A stretch of 54,256 nucleotides of DNA, from positions 1-54,256 of the forward strand of contig PQAH01000149.1 of NCBI GenBank assembly GCA_003105195.1, in the 5' to 3' direction. Shown here one piece after another: positions 42,387 through 50,985 of this stretch. Source of the stretch: Bradyrhizobiaceae bacterium (lineage in GTDB: Bacteria; Pseudomonadota; Alphaproteobacteria; Rhizobiales; Xanthobacteraceae). The position numbers and the translations under genes are program-made. The notes beneath the pieces were generated by a model. That model did not search any database. It was not told the DNA's origin and worked only from the letters and a program-made list of their open reading frames with translations. Position 1 is the first letter of the stretch; every line of letters starts with the position of its first letter.

Positions 42387-42830
42387 ATGGACGCCGCAAC
42401 ACTCACCCGCACCGCCGAGGACGAGATCGGGGCCCTGATCGACCAGTGGCGCGAGGCCACGCTTGCCCGCGACATCGACCGCGTGATGGCCTGCTACGCG
42501 CCCGACGTGCTCGCGTTCGACGCCATCGGCGCCCTGCAGTTCAAGGGCCGCGACGCCTACCGGCAGCACTGGCAGGCGTGCTTCTCGCAGATGCAGGGCG
42601 CCATGACCTTCGAGATCAGCGAGCTCCAGATCACGACGAGCCAGGATCTCGCCGTCTTCCACTACATTGCGCGTTGCGGCGGGACCTGCGACGGCGAGGA
42701 GAAGTCCGGCTGGATGCGGGTGACGGGCTGCTGCCGCCGGACGCGCGGCCCATGGCGCATCGTGCACGAGCACTTCTCCTCGCCCTTCGACCCGATGACC
42801 GGCCAGGTGCTGAACGTCGGCCCGGCGTAG
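42387..42830 (+). CDS. SnoaL-like/NTF2-fold protein (SgcJ/EcaC-type)
   Basis: A 147-residue NTF2-fold protein. The opening ALIDQWREATLARDIDRVMACYAPDVLAFD and the closing WRIVHEHFSSPFDPMTG match the SgcJ/EcaC/SnoaL-like group. GGGAAGGAG sits just before the ATG at 42387. It could be an isomerase-like or stress-associated protein; the cleft residues do not identify a reaction. It is first in a run of small accessory genes. Confidence 0.8.
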   Translation: MDAATLTRTAEDEIGALIDQWREATLARDIDRVMACYAPDVLAFDAIGALQFKGRDAYRQHWQACFSQMQGAMTFEISELQITTSQDLAVFHYIARCGGTCDGEEKSGWMRVTGCCRRTRGPWRIVHEHFSSPFDPMTGQVLNVGPA

Positions 42831-42837
42831 CAACGCG

Positions 42838-43014
42838 CGTCATCCCGGAAGCCGCGCAGCGGCTATCCGGGATCCATATCCCCGGCGATCGCGATGCGGA
42901 CAGGCAGGGGGTCATGGATCCCGGCTCTCGCGCCCATCTCGGGTCTACCCGAGATGGGTCATGATGGACGCGCAGGCCGGAAACTTCCGCCCTGCGTGCT
43001 CGGCCGGGATGACG
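42838..43014. repeat. Dispersed palindromic repeat element
   Basis: A 177-bp intergenic element between the SnoaL-like and DUF899 genes. It begins CGTCATCCCGG (42838-42848) and ends with the exact reverse complement CCGGGATGACG (43004-43014). Inside are CCGGGATCCAT (42867-42877) with ATGGATCCCGG (42914-42924), and a perfect 12-bp hairpin CCCATCTCGGGT/ACCCGAGATGGG (42933-42958, 2-nt spacer). The sequence recalls a repeat dispersed in many rhizobial genomes and has no coding capacity. Confidence 0.7.
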
Positions 43015-43057
43015 CGGAGACGAACGAACAGGCAAAATCGAACCGACGGATAACCCC

Positions 43058-43792
43058 ATGCAACATCCCCCGATCGTCTCCCGCGAGGACTGGATCGCGG
43101 CGCGCAAGCGGCATCTCGCGCGCGAGAAGGAGCTCACCCGCCTGCACGACGAGGTCATGGCCGAGCGGCGCGCGCTGCCCTGGGTGCGGATCGAGAAGGA
43201 CTATGCGTTCGACACGCCGCAGGGCCGCAGGGCGCTCGCCGAGCTGTTCGCCGGGCGCAGCCAGCTGATCGTCTACCACTTCATGTGGCGCGCCGATCTC
43301 GGCACCGGCTGCGTCGGCTGCTCGTTCCTCTGCGACCACGTGGACGGCGCCAACCTGCATCTGAAGCACCACGACGCGACCTTCGTCGCCGTCTCGCGCG
43401 CGCCGCTCGCGGTGCTCGAGGCCTATCGCACGCGCATGGGCTGGCGGTTCGACTGGGTCTCCTCGGAGGGGAGCGATTTCAATTTCGACTTCCACGTCTC
43501 CTTCACGAAGGACCAGCTCGAGACCGGCAAGGTCTACTACAACTACGAGATGACCGAGAGCTCGATCGAGGAGTTGCCGGGCTTGAGCGTGTTCATCAAG
43601 GACGAGGCCGGGGCCGTGTTCCACACCTATTCGGGCTACGGGCGCGCCGGCGACGTCCTGCTCGGCGCCCACAATTTCCTCGATTTCACGCCGAAGGGCC
43701 GCAACGAGACCACGATCATGGACTGGGTTCGGCGCCACGACGAGTACGAGGCCGCGCCGCAGGGCTGTTGCGGCGGACAGGCCGCGGCCTGA
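43058..43792 (+). CDS. DUF899 family thioredoxin-like protein
   Basis: A 244-residue DUF899 protein. The family markers are PIVSREDWIAARKRHLAREKE, LIVYHFMWRADLGTGCVGCSF, with the CVGC cysteine pair in the position of a thioredoxin active site, and WRFDWVSSEGSDFNFDFHVSF. The tail CCGGQAAA is a short cysteine-containing extension. The function is unknown; DUF899 genes often sit among DUF1428 and VOC genes, as here. Confidence 0.88.
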   Translation: MQHPPIVSREDWIAARKRHLAREKELTRLHDEVMAERRALPWVRIEKDYAFDTPQGRRALAELFAGRSQLIVYHFMWRADLGTGCVGCSFLCDHVDGANLHLKHHDATFVAVSRAPLAVLEAYRTRMGWRFDWVSSEGSDFNFDFHVSFTKDQLETGKVYYNYEMTESSIEELPGLSVFIKDEAGAVFHTYSGYGRAGDVLLGAHNFLDFTPKGRNETTIMDWVRRHDEYEAAPQGCCGGQAAA

Positions 43793-43814
43793 CCCCCGAG
43801 CGAAGGAGACGCGA

Positions 43815-44168
43815 ATGCCCTATGTGGACGGTTTCGTCATCGCGGTGCCGAAGAGGAATCTCGCGACCTATCGGCGGATCTCGCGCAAGGCCGGCAGGAT
43901 CTGGCGCGAGCATGGGGCGCTCGAGTATCGCGAGTGCGTCGGCGACGACCTCGCGATCAGGTTCGGCCTCCCCTTCCCGCGCCTCGCCCGCCTCAGGCCG
44001 GGCGAGACCGTGGTGTTCTCCTGGATCGTCTACAAGTCGCGCGCCCAGCGCGACCGCATCAACAAGAAGGTCATGGCAGACCCGCGGCTGAAGATGGACA
44101 AGACCGAGATGCCCTTCGACGTGAAGCGCATGTCCTGGGGCGGGTTCAAGACGATCGTCGATCTCTGA
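43815..44168 (+). CDS. DUF1428 (YbaA-like) family protein
   Basis: A 117-residue protein matching DUF1428: MPYVDGFVIAVPKRNLATYR, WREHGALEYRECVGDD, FSWIVYKSRAQRDRINKKVM, and MSWGGFKTIVDL at the end. A dimeric alpha-beta barrel is expected. GAAGGAGACGCGA precedes the ATG. It is 23 bp after DUF899 and 48 bp before a VOC gene, so these are likely one unit. Function unknown. Confidence 0.87.
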   Translation: MPYVDGFVIAVPKRNLATYRRISRKAGRIWREHGALEYRECVGDDLAIRFGLPFPRLARLRPGETVVFSWIVYKSRAQRDRINKKVMADPRLKMDKTEMPFDVKRMSWGGFKTIVDL

Positions 44169-44215
44169 GCGATCAGGGATCGATCAACATTCCCCCGAGA
44201 CGATGGAGTCTTTCG

Positions 44216-44671
44216 ATGCGCGCCATTCCCTACCTGAACTTCAACGGCCAGTGCGAAGCCGCCTTCCGGTTCTACGAGACGCTGCTCGGCGGCGAGATCC
44301 AGGCGCTGATGCCGTTTGCGGGGACGCCGGGCGAGGAATACGTGCCGGCAGAGTTCCGCAGCAAGGTCATGCACGCCTGCCTCAAGTTCGGCGCCGACCA
44401 GTTCATCATGGGCTCGGACGCCTTCGGCGAGATGTACAAGCCCATGCAGGGCATGTCGGTCACCCTCACCATCGAGGATCCGTCCGAGGCGGAGCGCGTG
44501 TTCAACGCACTCGCCGAGAAGGGCACAGTGCGGATGCCGCTCCAGGAGACCTTCTGGGCGCTGCGCTTCGGCGACGTGCTCGACGCGTTCGGCACGCCCT
44601 GGATGATCAACTGCTCGCGGCCGGACTTCGTGCCGGCGCAGAAGCCCGAGGCGCAGCGCAGCGTGGCGTGA
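44216..44671 (+). CDS. VOC-family PhnB/YjdN-like protein
   Basis: A 151-residue vicinal-oxygen-chelate fold protein. It opens AIPYLNFNGQCEAAFRFYETLLGG, carries HACLKFGADQFIMGSDAF, and ends AFGTPWMINCSRP, the pattern of PhnB/YjdN glyoxalase-like proteins. The family often appears duplicated with DUF1428/DUF899 genes. A decayed relative follows at 44689. The frame starting at 43934 is a shadow. Confidence 0.85.
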   Translation: MRAIPYLNFNGQCEAAFRFYETLLGGEIQALMPFAGTPGEEYVPAEFRSKVMHACLKFGADQFIMGSDAFGEMYKPMQGMSVTLTIEDPSEAERVFNALAEKGTVRMPLQETFWALRFGDVLDAFGTPWMINCSRPDFVPAQKPEAQRSVA

Positions 44672-44688
44672 GGCACGGGAAAGGAGCC

Positions 44689-44925
44689 GTGCAGAAGATC
44701 ATCCCCTTCCTGTGGTTCGAGAAGGACGCCGAAGCGGCCCGCGAACTTCTGCGTCTCGATCTTCAAGAACGCAGAGATGGGACAGGTCACCCGCTAAGGT
44801 GCTGCCAGCCACGCCCCGAAGGGCTCGGTCATGACCGCGTCCTTCGTGCCGGAGGGCCAGGAAGCATGATGGGGATGGTGAAGCTCGACCTCGCGCTCCT
44901 GAAACTGGCCCACGACGCCGCGTAA
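44689..44925 (+). pseudogene. Decayed VOC/PhnB-like gene (frameshift, stop and internal deletion)
   Basis: A good ribosome site (AAAGGAG) leads into GTG and QKIIPFLWFEKDAEAAR, the start of a PhnB-type VOC protein. Near 44743 the frame shifts by one base: the next phase continues FCVSIFKNAEMGQVTR and then hits TAA at 44796-44798 where a Tyr codon would be expected. The same phase resumes HAPKGSVMTASFVPEGQEA to a TGA at 44870-44872. The middle of the gene is then missing, and a typical C-terminus MMGMVKLDLALLKLAHDAA ends at 44925 in the first phase. At least three separate lesions are present, so the gene is dead. Confidence 0.78.
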
Positions 44926-45194
44926 GGGGGCGTGCGGCGACGGCGCCGACAAAGCTGTCAATTGCGCACACAACTTCCGCTGCGGCTTTGACGTGCCGCG
45001 CGATGCGGTGAAAGCTCGTCATCGAAGCAGGGCGCCCGGGACCTCCGTGCCGGGCCGTGCCATGCGCTTTGCAGGCGAACGGTCGGGCAACTGCGCGACC
45101 ATGGCGAACCGGTCTCCTCGCCGCGAAGCCTGCCTTCAGGGCGAAAGTCGGTGGTCAGATCGTGGAAGATCAAACACTTAGCCGCAGCGGGTGC
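44926..45194. other. Intergenic region without recognisable gene
   Basis: No reading frame here has family-like content. The region separates the decayed VOC gene from the convergent minus-strand FAD oxidoreductase. I see no tRNA-like fold or strong hairpin with a T run. Confidence 0.5.
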
Positions 45195-46577
45195 TCAGGA
45201 TGCGGCGGCGGCGCGGCCCGCGAGGCGGCCGAGGGCGACGGCGGTGAGCAGGCCATTGCCCGAGAGATAGCCCGAGGCCTCGGGCCCGGACACGCCGCAG
45301 GCGGCGCCGCCGGCGGCGAACAGGTTCGCCAGCGCCGTGCCGTCGGTCCGCACGACGCGGGCGCGGTCGTCGACCACGAGGCCGCCCTGGGTGTGGAACA
45401 GTGCGCCGGTGACGCGCACCGCATGGTAGGGCGGCGCGAGCGGCTTCGCCTTGCTCCAGTCGCGGCCGAAGCGGTCGGGCGCAACCCGGCGCGCGACCTC
45501 GGCGAAGGTCTCGGCGAGCGCGGCGGCCGGCACGCGGATCAGCGCAGCGAGCGCCTCGGGAGTCTCGGCCGTGAGCACCGCGCCCTGCGCCTCGGCATTG
45601 CGGAAGTCCTCGAACTGGCGGCAGATGGCGGCGATGCGCGCATCGAAGATGCTGAACGCGATCCCCTCGGGCTCGCGCAGCACGACCGCGGCCTGCTCGG
45701 AATAGCCGTGGGTCTCGTCGGAGAAGCGCGCGCCCGCGAGGTTCACCTGGAAGCCGCCCTCCATCATGGTGGCCCAGGTGATCAGGATGCCGTGCGGATG
45801 CGCGACCGAGCCGTGCCCCTGGTGCCCCGACATGTGGCGGACCGCGGCGCCGAGCGCCTCGCCCCAGAGCACCGCGTCGCCCTGGTTGCCGGGATGGCCG
45901 AAATAGATCGCCCCGGCGAGCTCGGGGATGTGGCGCGCGACCAGTGCCTTGTTGCCGCCGTAGCCGTTGCAGGCGAGCACGAGGGCGCGGCAGCCGATGC
46001 GCTCCCGCGATCCGTCCGGGCGCGCGGCGAAAAGGCCGCGGATGCGGCCCGCGCGATCGGCGACCAGGGTCGTGGCGTGCGCCTCGGTCAGGATCGGGAT
46101 CTCGCGCGCCTCGACGGCGGCGCGCAGGCGGTCGACCAGCTCGGAGCCCGAACGGCTCGGCAGGCCGTGCATGCGCCGCGCCGAATGCCCCGGATAGTCG
46201 AAATCGTGCACCACCGAGAACGGCAGGCCGTGGGCATCGGCGAGCCATTCGAGGGCCGGCCCGGCCGCGCGCGCGACCAGCTCCACCAGCGCGGGGTCGG
46301 CGGTGTCGCGCGCCTTCTTCCGCAGATCGGCGACGAACAGCTCGGGCGTGTCCGCGATGCCGCGCTCGTGCTGCCAGCGGGTGCCGGCCGCCGGGACGAG
46401 GCCGGCCGAGAGCGCCGTGGAGCCGCGCGGCACCGGGTCGCGCTCGATGACGAGGGGCGCGGCGCCGGCCTCCGCGGCGGCGAGCGCCGCCACCAGGCCG
46501 GCGGCGCCGGCGCCGACGATCGCGACCTCGGCCTCGGCCGGAAAGTCCGCTCCTTCCTCGACGACGACCTCGGCCAT
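45195..46577 (-). CDS. FAD-dependent oxidoreductase (fumarate-reductase/3-ketosteroid-dehydrogenase-like)
   Basis: A 460-residue FAD_binding_2 flavoprotein. The N-terminal dinucleotide motif is VAIVGAGAAGLVAALAAAEAG with the acidic ribose contact VIERD. GSTALSAGLVPAAGTRWQ, VLACNGYGGNKALV and the late FAD loop QGGLVVDDRARVVRTDG...GYLSGNGLLTAVALG fit the fumarate reductase/succinate dehydrogenase flavoprotein-like group without a haem domain. It is the last gene of the minus-strand operon, 3 bp after the isochorismatase-like gene. The substrate is presumably an unsaturated acid or ring of that pathway. Confidence 0.87.
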   Translation of the reverse strand: MAEVVVEEGADFPAEAEVAIVGAGAAGLVAALAAAEAGAAPLVIERDPVPRGSTALSAGLVPAAGTRWQHERGIADTPELFVADLRKKARDTADPALVELVARAAGPALEWLADAHGLPFSVVHDFDYPGHSARRMHGLPSRSGSELVDRLRAAVEAREIPILTEAHATTLVADRAGRIRGLFAARPDGSRERIGCRALVLACNGYGGNKALVARHIPELAGAIYFGHPGNQGDAVLWGEALGAAVRHMSGHQGHGSVAHPHGILITWATMMEGGFQVNLAGARFSDETHGYSEQAAVVLREPEGIAFSIFDARIAAICRQFEDFRNAEAQGAVLTAETPEALAALIRVPAAALAETFAEVARRVAPDRFGRDWSKAKPLAPPYHAVRVTGALFHTQGGLVVDDRARVVRTDGTALANLFAAGGAACGVSGPEASGYLSGNGLLTAVALGRLAGRAAAAS

Positions 46578-46580
46578 GCA

Positions 46581-47180
46581 TCAGCTCCCGGCGATCTCGG
46601 CCACGGCCTCGGCAACGGTGGCGATCCGCGCGACCGGTGCGAGCGCCGCGATCGCGGTCTCGTGCACGGCCGGCGAGAAGGCGGCGCAGCCGTCGGAAAG
46701 AACGACGCACGGGATATCGCGCACATGGGCGTCGCGCACCGTCGAGGCGACGCCGCCATTGGTGACGATGCCGCCGACCACGAGCCGCTCGATGCCGCAC
46801 TTGCGCAGCAGCCATTCGAGTCGCGTCTGGTAGAAGGCCGAATAGGCGATCTTCTCGACCGCGAGGTCCGCGGGCGCGAGCGCGTCGACCAGCGCATGCC
46901 CCCAGGAGCCGGGCAGGAAGTCGCCTTTCTTCAGGAAGGGACGCAGCTCCTTGAGGTGCGGCGAGACGATCGGCTCGCCGCCTCTCGCGGGCACCAGGGT
47001 GAAATGCGTCGATACGATCCAGCCGCCGGCGCGCCGCATCGCGCCGGCGAGCGGCGCGAGGCGCGCCGGCAGGGCGGCGATCTCGGGCGCCCCCTGCCCG
47101 GCCCGCCCATAGGCGCCCTTGGGATCGAGGAAGTCGTTCTGCAGATCGACCAGCAGCAGGCCGGTGCGCGCGGCGTCCAT
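46581..47180 (-). CDS. Isochorismatase-like hydrolase, catalytic Cys replaced by Gly
   Basis: A 199-residue isochorismatase-fold protein. Asp12 (LLVDLQNDF) and Lys110 (VEKIAYSAF) of the family triad are present, but the nucleophile motif reads TNGGVASTVRDA, with Gly143 where cysteine hydrolases have Cys. True isochorismatases also have Gly there and use no covalent intermediate, so it may be a vinyl-ether hydrolase-like enzyme rather than an amidase; it could also be inactive. The ATG at 47180 is 2 bp after the hyuA-like stop. The operon context of ring-hydrolysing enzymes would have suggested an amidase, so the missing Cys is notable. Confidence 0.83.
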   Translation of the reverse strand: MDAARTGLLLVDLQNDFLDPKGAYGRAGQGAPEIAALPARLAPLAGAMRRAGGWIVSTHFTLVPARGGEPIVSPHLKELRPFLKKGDFLPGSWGHALVDALAPADLAVEKIAYSAFYQTRLEWLLRKCGIERLVVGGIVTNGGVASTVRDAHVRDIPCVVLSDGCAAFSPAVHETAIAALAPVARIATVAEAVAEIAGS

Positions 47181-47182
47181 CG

Positions 47183-49231
47183 TCAGCCCTTGCGTTCCAC
47201 GATCACGTTGCCGAGCCGGTCGACGCGAGCGGTGAGCCCCGGATCGATCAGGGTGGTCGCGTCGTCCTGCTCGAGCACCGCCGGCCCCTCGATGGTCGCG
47301 CCCGCCGGCAGCTCGAGGCGTGCCCAGATCGTGGTCTCGTGCCAGGCGCCGCCGAACCAGACCGGCCGCGTGCCGCGCCGCGCAGCCTCGCGCGAGGCGT
47401 CGGCCGCGGGCGCGAGCGCCGCGAGATCGAAATGCGGCCGCCGGCCGATCGCCGCGGTGCGCAGCGAGACGATCCTGACCGCGAGACCCGGCAGCAGCCT
47501 GCTGAAGGCCGCGAGATATGCGCGCTCGAAAGCGGCGCGCACGATCGCGGCGGTGACGCCGGTGGTGCCGTTCTGGACCGAGACCGGGACCGGCACCGAG
47601 ACCGTATGGGTCTGGCCGAGATAGTGCATGTCGAGCTCGAATTTCACCTCGATCGCCTCGACGCTGAGCCCCGCGGTCTCGACCACGCGCCGGGCGGCTC
47701 CGGCCTCGCCCACCATCCAGCGGTCGAGCGCCGCCGCATCGAGACTGTCGAGCATCATGTTGATGGTGTGCACCTGGTCGTGGCGCAGGTCCGCGATCAC
47801 GCAGCCGAGCGCGCTGGTGACGCCGGGAAAGCGCGGCACCAGCGCGCCCTTGAGGCCGACATCCTTGATCAGCGCGCCGGCATGCAGCGCGCCTCCGCCG
47901 CCGAAGGGCACGGCGACGAACTTGCCCGGGTCGTGGCCGCGCTCGATCGAGACCAGGCGGATGGCGCCGGCCATCCTGGCATCGGCGACGCGCACGATCG
48001 CCTCGGCGGCCGTCATCACGTCGAGACCGAGGGGGGCGCCCACATGAGCCGCGATGGCGGCGTGCGCCGCCTCCACGTCGAGACGCGCGAGCTTGCCGAT
48101 CGGACGCGCGGCATTGATGCGGCCGAGCACCAGGTTGGCGTCGGTGAGCGTCGGCCGCTCGTTGCCCTGGCCGTAGCAGGCGGGCCCGGGTCGCGACCCC
48201 GCGCTCTCGGGGCCGACCTGCAGCAGGCCGCCCTTGTCGACATGGGCGATGGAGCCGCCGCCGGCGCCGATGGTGGTGATCTCGACCATGGGCGTGCGGA
48301 TGACGAGGCCGAAGTCCACGGTGGTCTGCGCGGCGAGCGCGGTCGCGCCGTCGGCGACCAGCGAGACGTCGAAGGAGGTGCCGCCGAGGTCGCAGGTGAT
48401 GGCATTGGCGTAGCCCGCGGCGCGGGCGATGGCGGCCGCCGCGATCACGCCGGCGGCCGGGCCGGAGAGCGCGGTGCGCACCGGCAGGCGGCGCGCGGTC
48501 GCGGTGGACATCACGCCGCCATTCGACTGGACGATGTGGAAGGCGCCCGCGAAGCCGCCCTCGTCCAGGGCGCCCTCGAGCTTCGCCAGATAGGAGCCGA
48601 CGACCGGCTGGAGATAGCCGTTGAGCGCGGTCGTGGAGGTGCGCTCGAACTCGCGGATCTCGGGGAGGATCTGCGAGGACGCCGCGACATGGTCGTTGGG
48701 CCAGACCGCCTGCACGGCGGCGAGCGCGGCCTCTTCGTTCGCGGCATTGGCATAGGCATTGATGAAGACGATGGCGACCGCCTCGGCGCCCTTGGCGATG
48801 AGCGTGCGGGCCGCCTGCTGCACCTCCCCGGCGTCGACGGCGAGGCGCACGGTGCCGTCCGCCAGGGTGCGCTCGGCGACCTGGAGGCGCAGGTCGCGGT
48901 CGACCACCGGCACGAAGTCGCCCCAGAGGCCCCAGGTGTAGCGGCGGTCGCGCCGGCGCATCTCGAGGACATCGCGGAAGCCCTGCGTCGTGATCAGGCC
49001 GATGCGGCCGCCCTTGCGCTCGAGCAGCGCATTGGTGCCGACCGTGGTGCCGTGCACGATCGAGCCGAGATCGCGGATCGCGCCGAGGCTCTCGAGGCCG
49101 GCGAGGAAGCCGACGGCCTCGTCGCCGCGGTTCGACGGCACCTTGGCGGTGCGGAAGGCGCCGCTCGCCTCGTCGAACCGGAAGAAGTCGGTGAAGGTCC
49201 CGCCGACGTCGACGCCGACGATGGTGCGCAT
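47183..49231 (-). CDS. Hydantoinase/oxoprolinase A-family subunit (HyuA-like)
   Basis: A 682-residue ATP-dependent hydantoinase/oxoprolinase subunit A, the ASKHA-fold part. It has the phosphate motif VGVDVGGTFTDFF, HGTTVGTNALLERKGG, ALSGPAAGVIAAAAIA, CDLGGTSFDVSLV, GAGGGSIAHVD and VPFGGGGALHAG, all standard for HyuA. The partner HyuB-like subunit is directly upstream (3 bp). Together they would hydrolyse a cyclic amide, imide or hydantoin with ATP. The ATG at 49231 begins the conserved region; the longer frame is rejected. Confidence 0.92.
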   Translation of the reverse strand: MRTIVGVDVGGTFTDFFRFDEASGAFRTAKVPSNRGDEAVGFLAGLESLGAIRDLGSIVHGTTVGTNALLERKGGRIGLITTQGFRDVLEMRRRDRRYTWGLWGDFVPVVDRDLRLQVAERTLADGTVRLAVDAGEVQQAARTLIAKGAEAVAIVFINAYANAANEEAALAAVQAVWPNDHVAASSQILPEIREFERTSTTALNGYLQPVVGSYLAKLEGALDEGGFAGAFHIVQSNGGVMSTATARRLPVRTALSGPAAGVIAAAAIARAAGYANAITCDLGGTSFDVSLVADGATALAAQTTVDFGLVIRTPMVEITTIGAGGGSIAHVDKGGLLQVGPESAGSRPGPACYGQGNERPTLTDANLVLGRINAARPIGKLARLDVEAAHAAIAAHVGAPLGLDVMTAAEAIVRVADARMAGAIRLVSIERGHDPGKFVAVPFGGGGALHAGALIKDVGLKGALVPRFPGVTSALGCVIADLRHDQVHTINMMLDSLDAAALDRWMVGEAGAARRVVETAGLSVEAIEVKFELDMHYLGQTHTVSVPVPVSVQNGTTGVTAAIVRAAFERAYLAAFSRLLPGLAVRIVSLRTAAIGRRPHFDLAALAPAADASREAARRGTRPVWFGGAWHETTIWARLELPAGATIEGPAVLEQDDATTLIDPGLTARVDRLGNVIVERKG

Positions 49232-49233
49232 GC

Positions 49234-50985
49234 TCACGCCGCCGCCCCCCGCCGCAACCGCGCCGTGGCGGCCGCGTCGACCTCGCCCGACTCCGTGAGC
49301 GCCACATGGTAGACGGATTCGGCCGCCGCGCGGCTCACATAGCCGAGGCGCACGTCGCGCCCGACCGCCTCGGGCGCACGCTCCTCGGGCGGACCGAAGC
49401 CGCCGCCGCCCGGCGTCTCCAGGCGCACGCGCTGGCCGCTGCGGACCTTCACGTCGGTGACCTTGGAGGCGAGCGGCGGCGAGGCCTCGCCGGTGTCGGT
49501 CTGCCAGACGAAGCGGTTGAGCGCGCCGGGTGCGCCGCCATTGACGCCGAAGGGCGGGAACTTGCCGCGCTCGCCGAGCAGGAAAACGTCGGCGCCGCTC
49601 TTCGCCAGTACCTCGATCTCGTAGACGGCGCCGAGCCCGCCGCGATGGCGGCCGGCGCCGGCGCTGTCGGGACGCAGCGCCCACTGGGTGAACATCACCG
49701 GATAGGCGGCCTCGAGGATCTCGGCCGGCGGGATGGTGGCGGTGGAGATCGGGTTGTTGGCGTGGCTGAGCCCATCGCTCTCGGGATTGCCGCCGAGGCC
49801 GCCGCCGAAGAAGCAGAACATCACCCAGCGCGCGCCGTCGTCGCGATGACCCGCGAGCGAGAGCGCGTTGATGGTGCCGAAGGGACCCGCGGTGGCGCGC
49901 TCCGGCACGGCCTTGGCGAGCGCGCCGAACACGACGCCGATCACGCGCAGGATGGTCTCGGTGTAGCCGCCGACCGGCTTCGGCGCCTTGACGCCGAGCA
50001 GGGTCGTGTCCGGGATCACGAAGGTGATGGGCGCGAGGCAGCCGGCATTCGCCGGCACGTCGGTGAAGACATGCTTGAGGGCCACGTAGCAGCAGGCGAC
50101 CGAGGTCGAGTAGGCGATGTTGAGCGGCCCGGCGCAGGGCGGCGAGGAGCGCGAGAAATCGAGGGTCATGCGGTCGCCCGCGATCGTCAGGTCGAGGGCG
50201 ATGCGCAGCGGCACGTCGGTGATGCCGTCATTGTCGAGGAAGTCCTCGAAGCCGTAAGTGCCGTCGGGCAGCGCCGCGATGGCGTCGCGCATCAGCGCCT
50301 CGGCGCGCGCCGTGAAGGCGTCGAACGCGGCCGTGATGGTCGCCTCGCCGTACTCGTCGAGCAGCTCCTCGAGGCGCCGCTCGCCGAGCTCGAGCGCGTT
50401 GAGCTGGCCGTTGAGGTCGCCGTAGTTCGAGGTCGGCACGCGGGAGTTGGCGGAGAGGATCGCGACGATGTCCTCGTTGATGACGCCGCCGCGCGCGAAT
50501 TTCACGGGCGGGATGCGCACGCCCTCCTGGAAGCTCTCGGTCGCGCGCGCATTGAAGCCGCCCGGCACGTTGCCGCCGATGTCGAGCCAGTGGCCGACCG
50601 AGGCGAGCCAGCAGAACAGCCGGCCCTGACGGAACAGCGGCCGCACCAGGCGGAAGTCGTTGAGATGCGTGCCGCCGTCATAGGGATCGTTGAACAGGAA
50701 GATGTCGCCGGGCGAAAGCGTGTCGCGGCCGGCGGCCGCGTCGGCCGCGACCTTGTCGATCACGGCCTTGACCGCGAAGGCCATGGCGCCGACGAAGATC
50801 GGCAGGCCCTTGCCGCCCTGCACCAAGGTGGCGCCGGTCTCGGCATGGTAGAGCCCGTGGCAGGCGTCGCGCGCCTCGGCGATGATCGGGTTGAAGGCCG
50901 AGCGGTAGAGCGTCGCGTCCATCTCGTCGACGATCTGTTCCAGGCGGCCCTTGAGGACCGCGAGCGTGACGGGATCGAAGCTCAT
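49234..50985 (-). CDS. Hydantoinase B/oxoprolinase-family subunit (HyuB-like)
   Basis: A 583-residue HyuB-type subunit. Family segments are the opening DPVTLAVLKGRLEQIVDEMD, LFNDPYDGGTHLNDF with the metal-ligand His and Asp residues, GHWLDIGGNVPGG, NYGDLNGQLNA, and the C-terminal PGGGGFGPPEERAPEAVGRD. It pairs with HyuA. The start overlaps the upstream isocitrate-lyase-family gene by 4 nt (ATGA), indicating coupling. Substrates of HyuAB range over 5-oxoproline, N-methylhydantoin, caprolactam and acetophenone-type carboxylases; the neighbours do not settle which. Confidence 0.92.
   Translation of the reverse strand: MSFDPVTLAVLKGRLEQIVDEMDATLYRSAFNPIIAEARDACHGLYHAETGATLVQGGKGLPIFVGAMAFAVKAVIDKVAADAAAGRDTLSPGDIFLFNDPYDGGTHLNDFRLVRPLFRQGRLFCWLASVGHWLDIGGNVPGGFNARATESFQEGVRIPPVKFARGGVINEDIVAILSANSRVPTSNYGDLNGQLNALELGERRLEELLDEYGEATITAAFDAFTARAEALMRDAIAALPDGTYGFEDFLDNDGITDVPLRIALDLTIAGDRMTLDFSRSSPPCAGPLNIAYSTSVACCYVALKHVFTDVPANAGCLAPITFVIPDTTLLGVKAPKPVGGYTETILRVIGVVFGALAKAVPERATAGPFGTINALSLAGHRDDGARWVMFCFFGGGLGGNPESDGLSHANNPISTATIPPAEILEAAYPVMFTQWALRPDSAGAGRHRGGLGAVYEIEVLAKSGADVFLLGERGKFPPFGVNGGAPGALNRFVWQTDTGEASPPLASKVTDVKVRSGQRVRLETPGGGGFGPPEERAPEAVGRDVRLGYVSRAAAESVYHVALTESGEVDAAATARLRRGAAA

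Noticed and set aside
44993-45181. Small ORF between the decayed VOC gene and the FAD oxidoreductase
   Set aside because: No ribosome site, no recognisable motif, and composition typical of chance frames.
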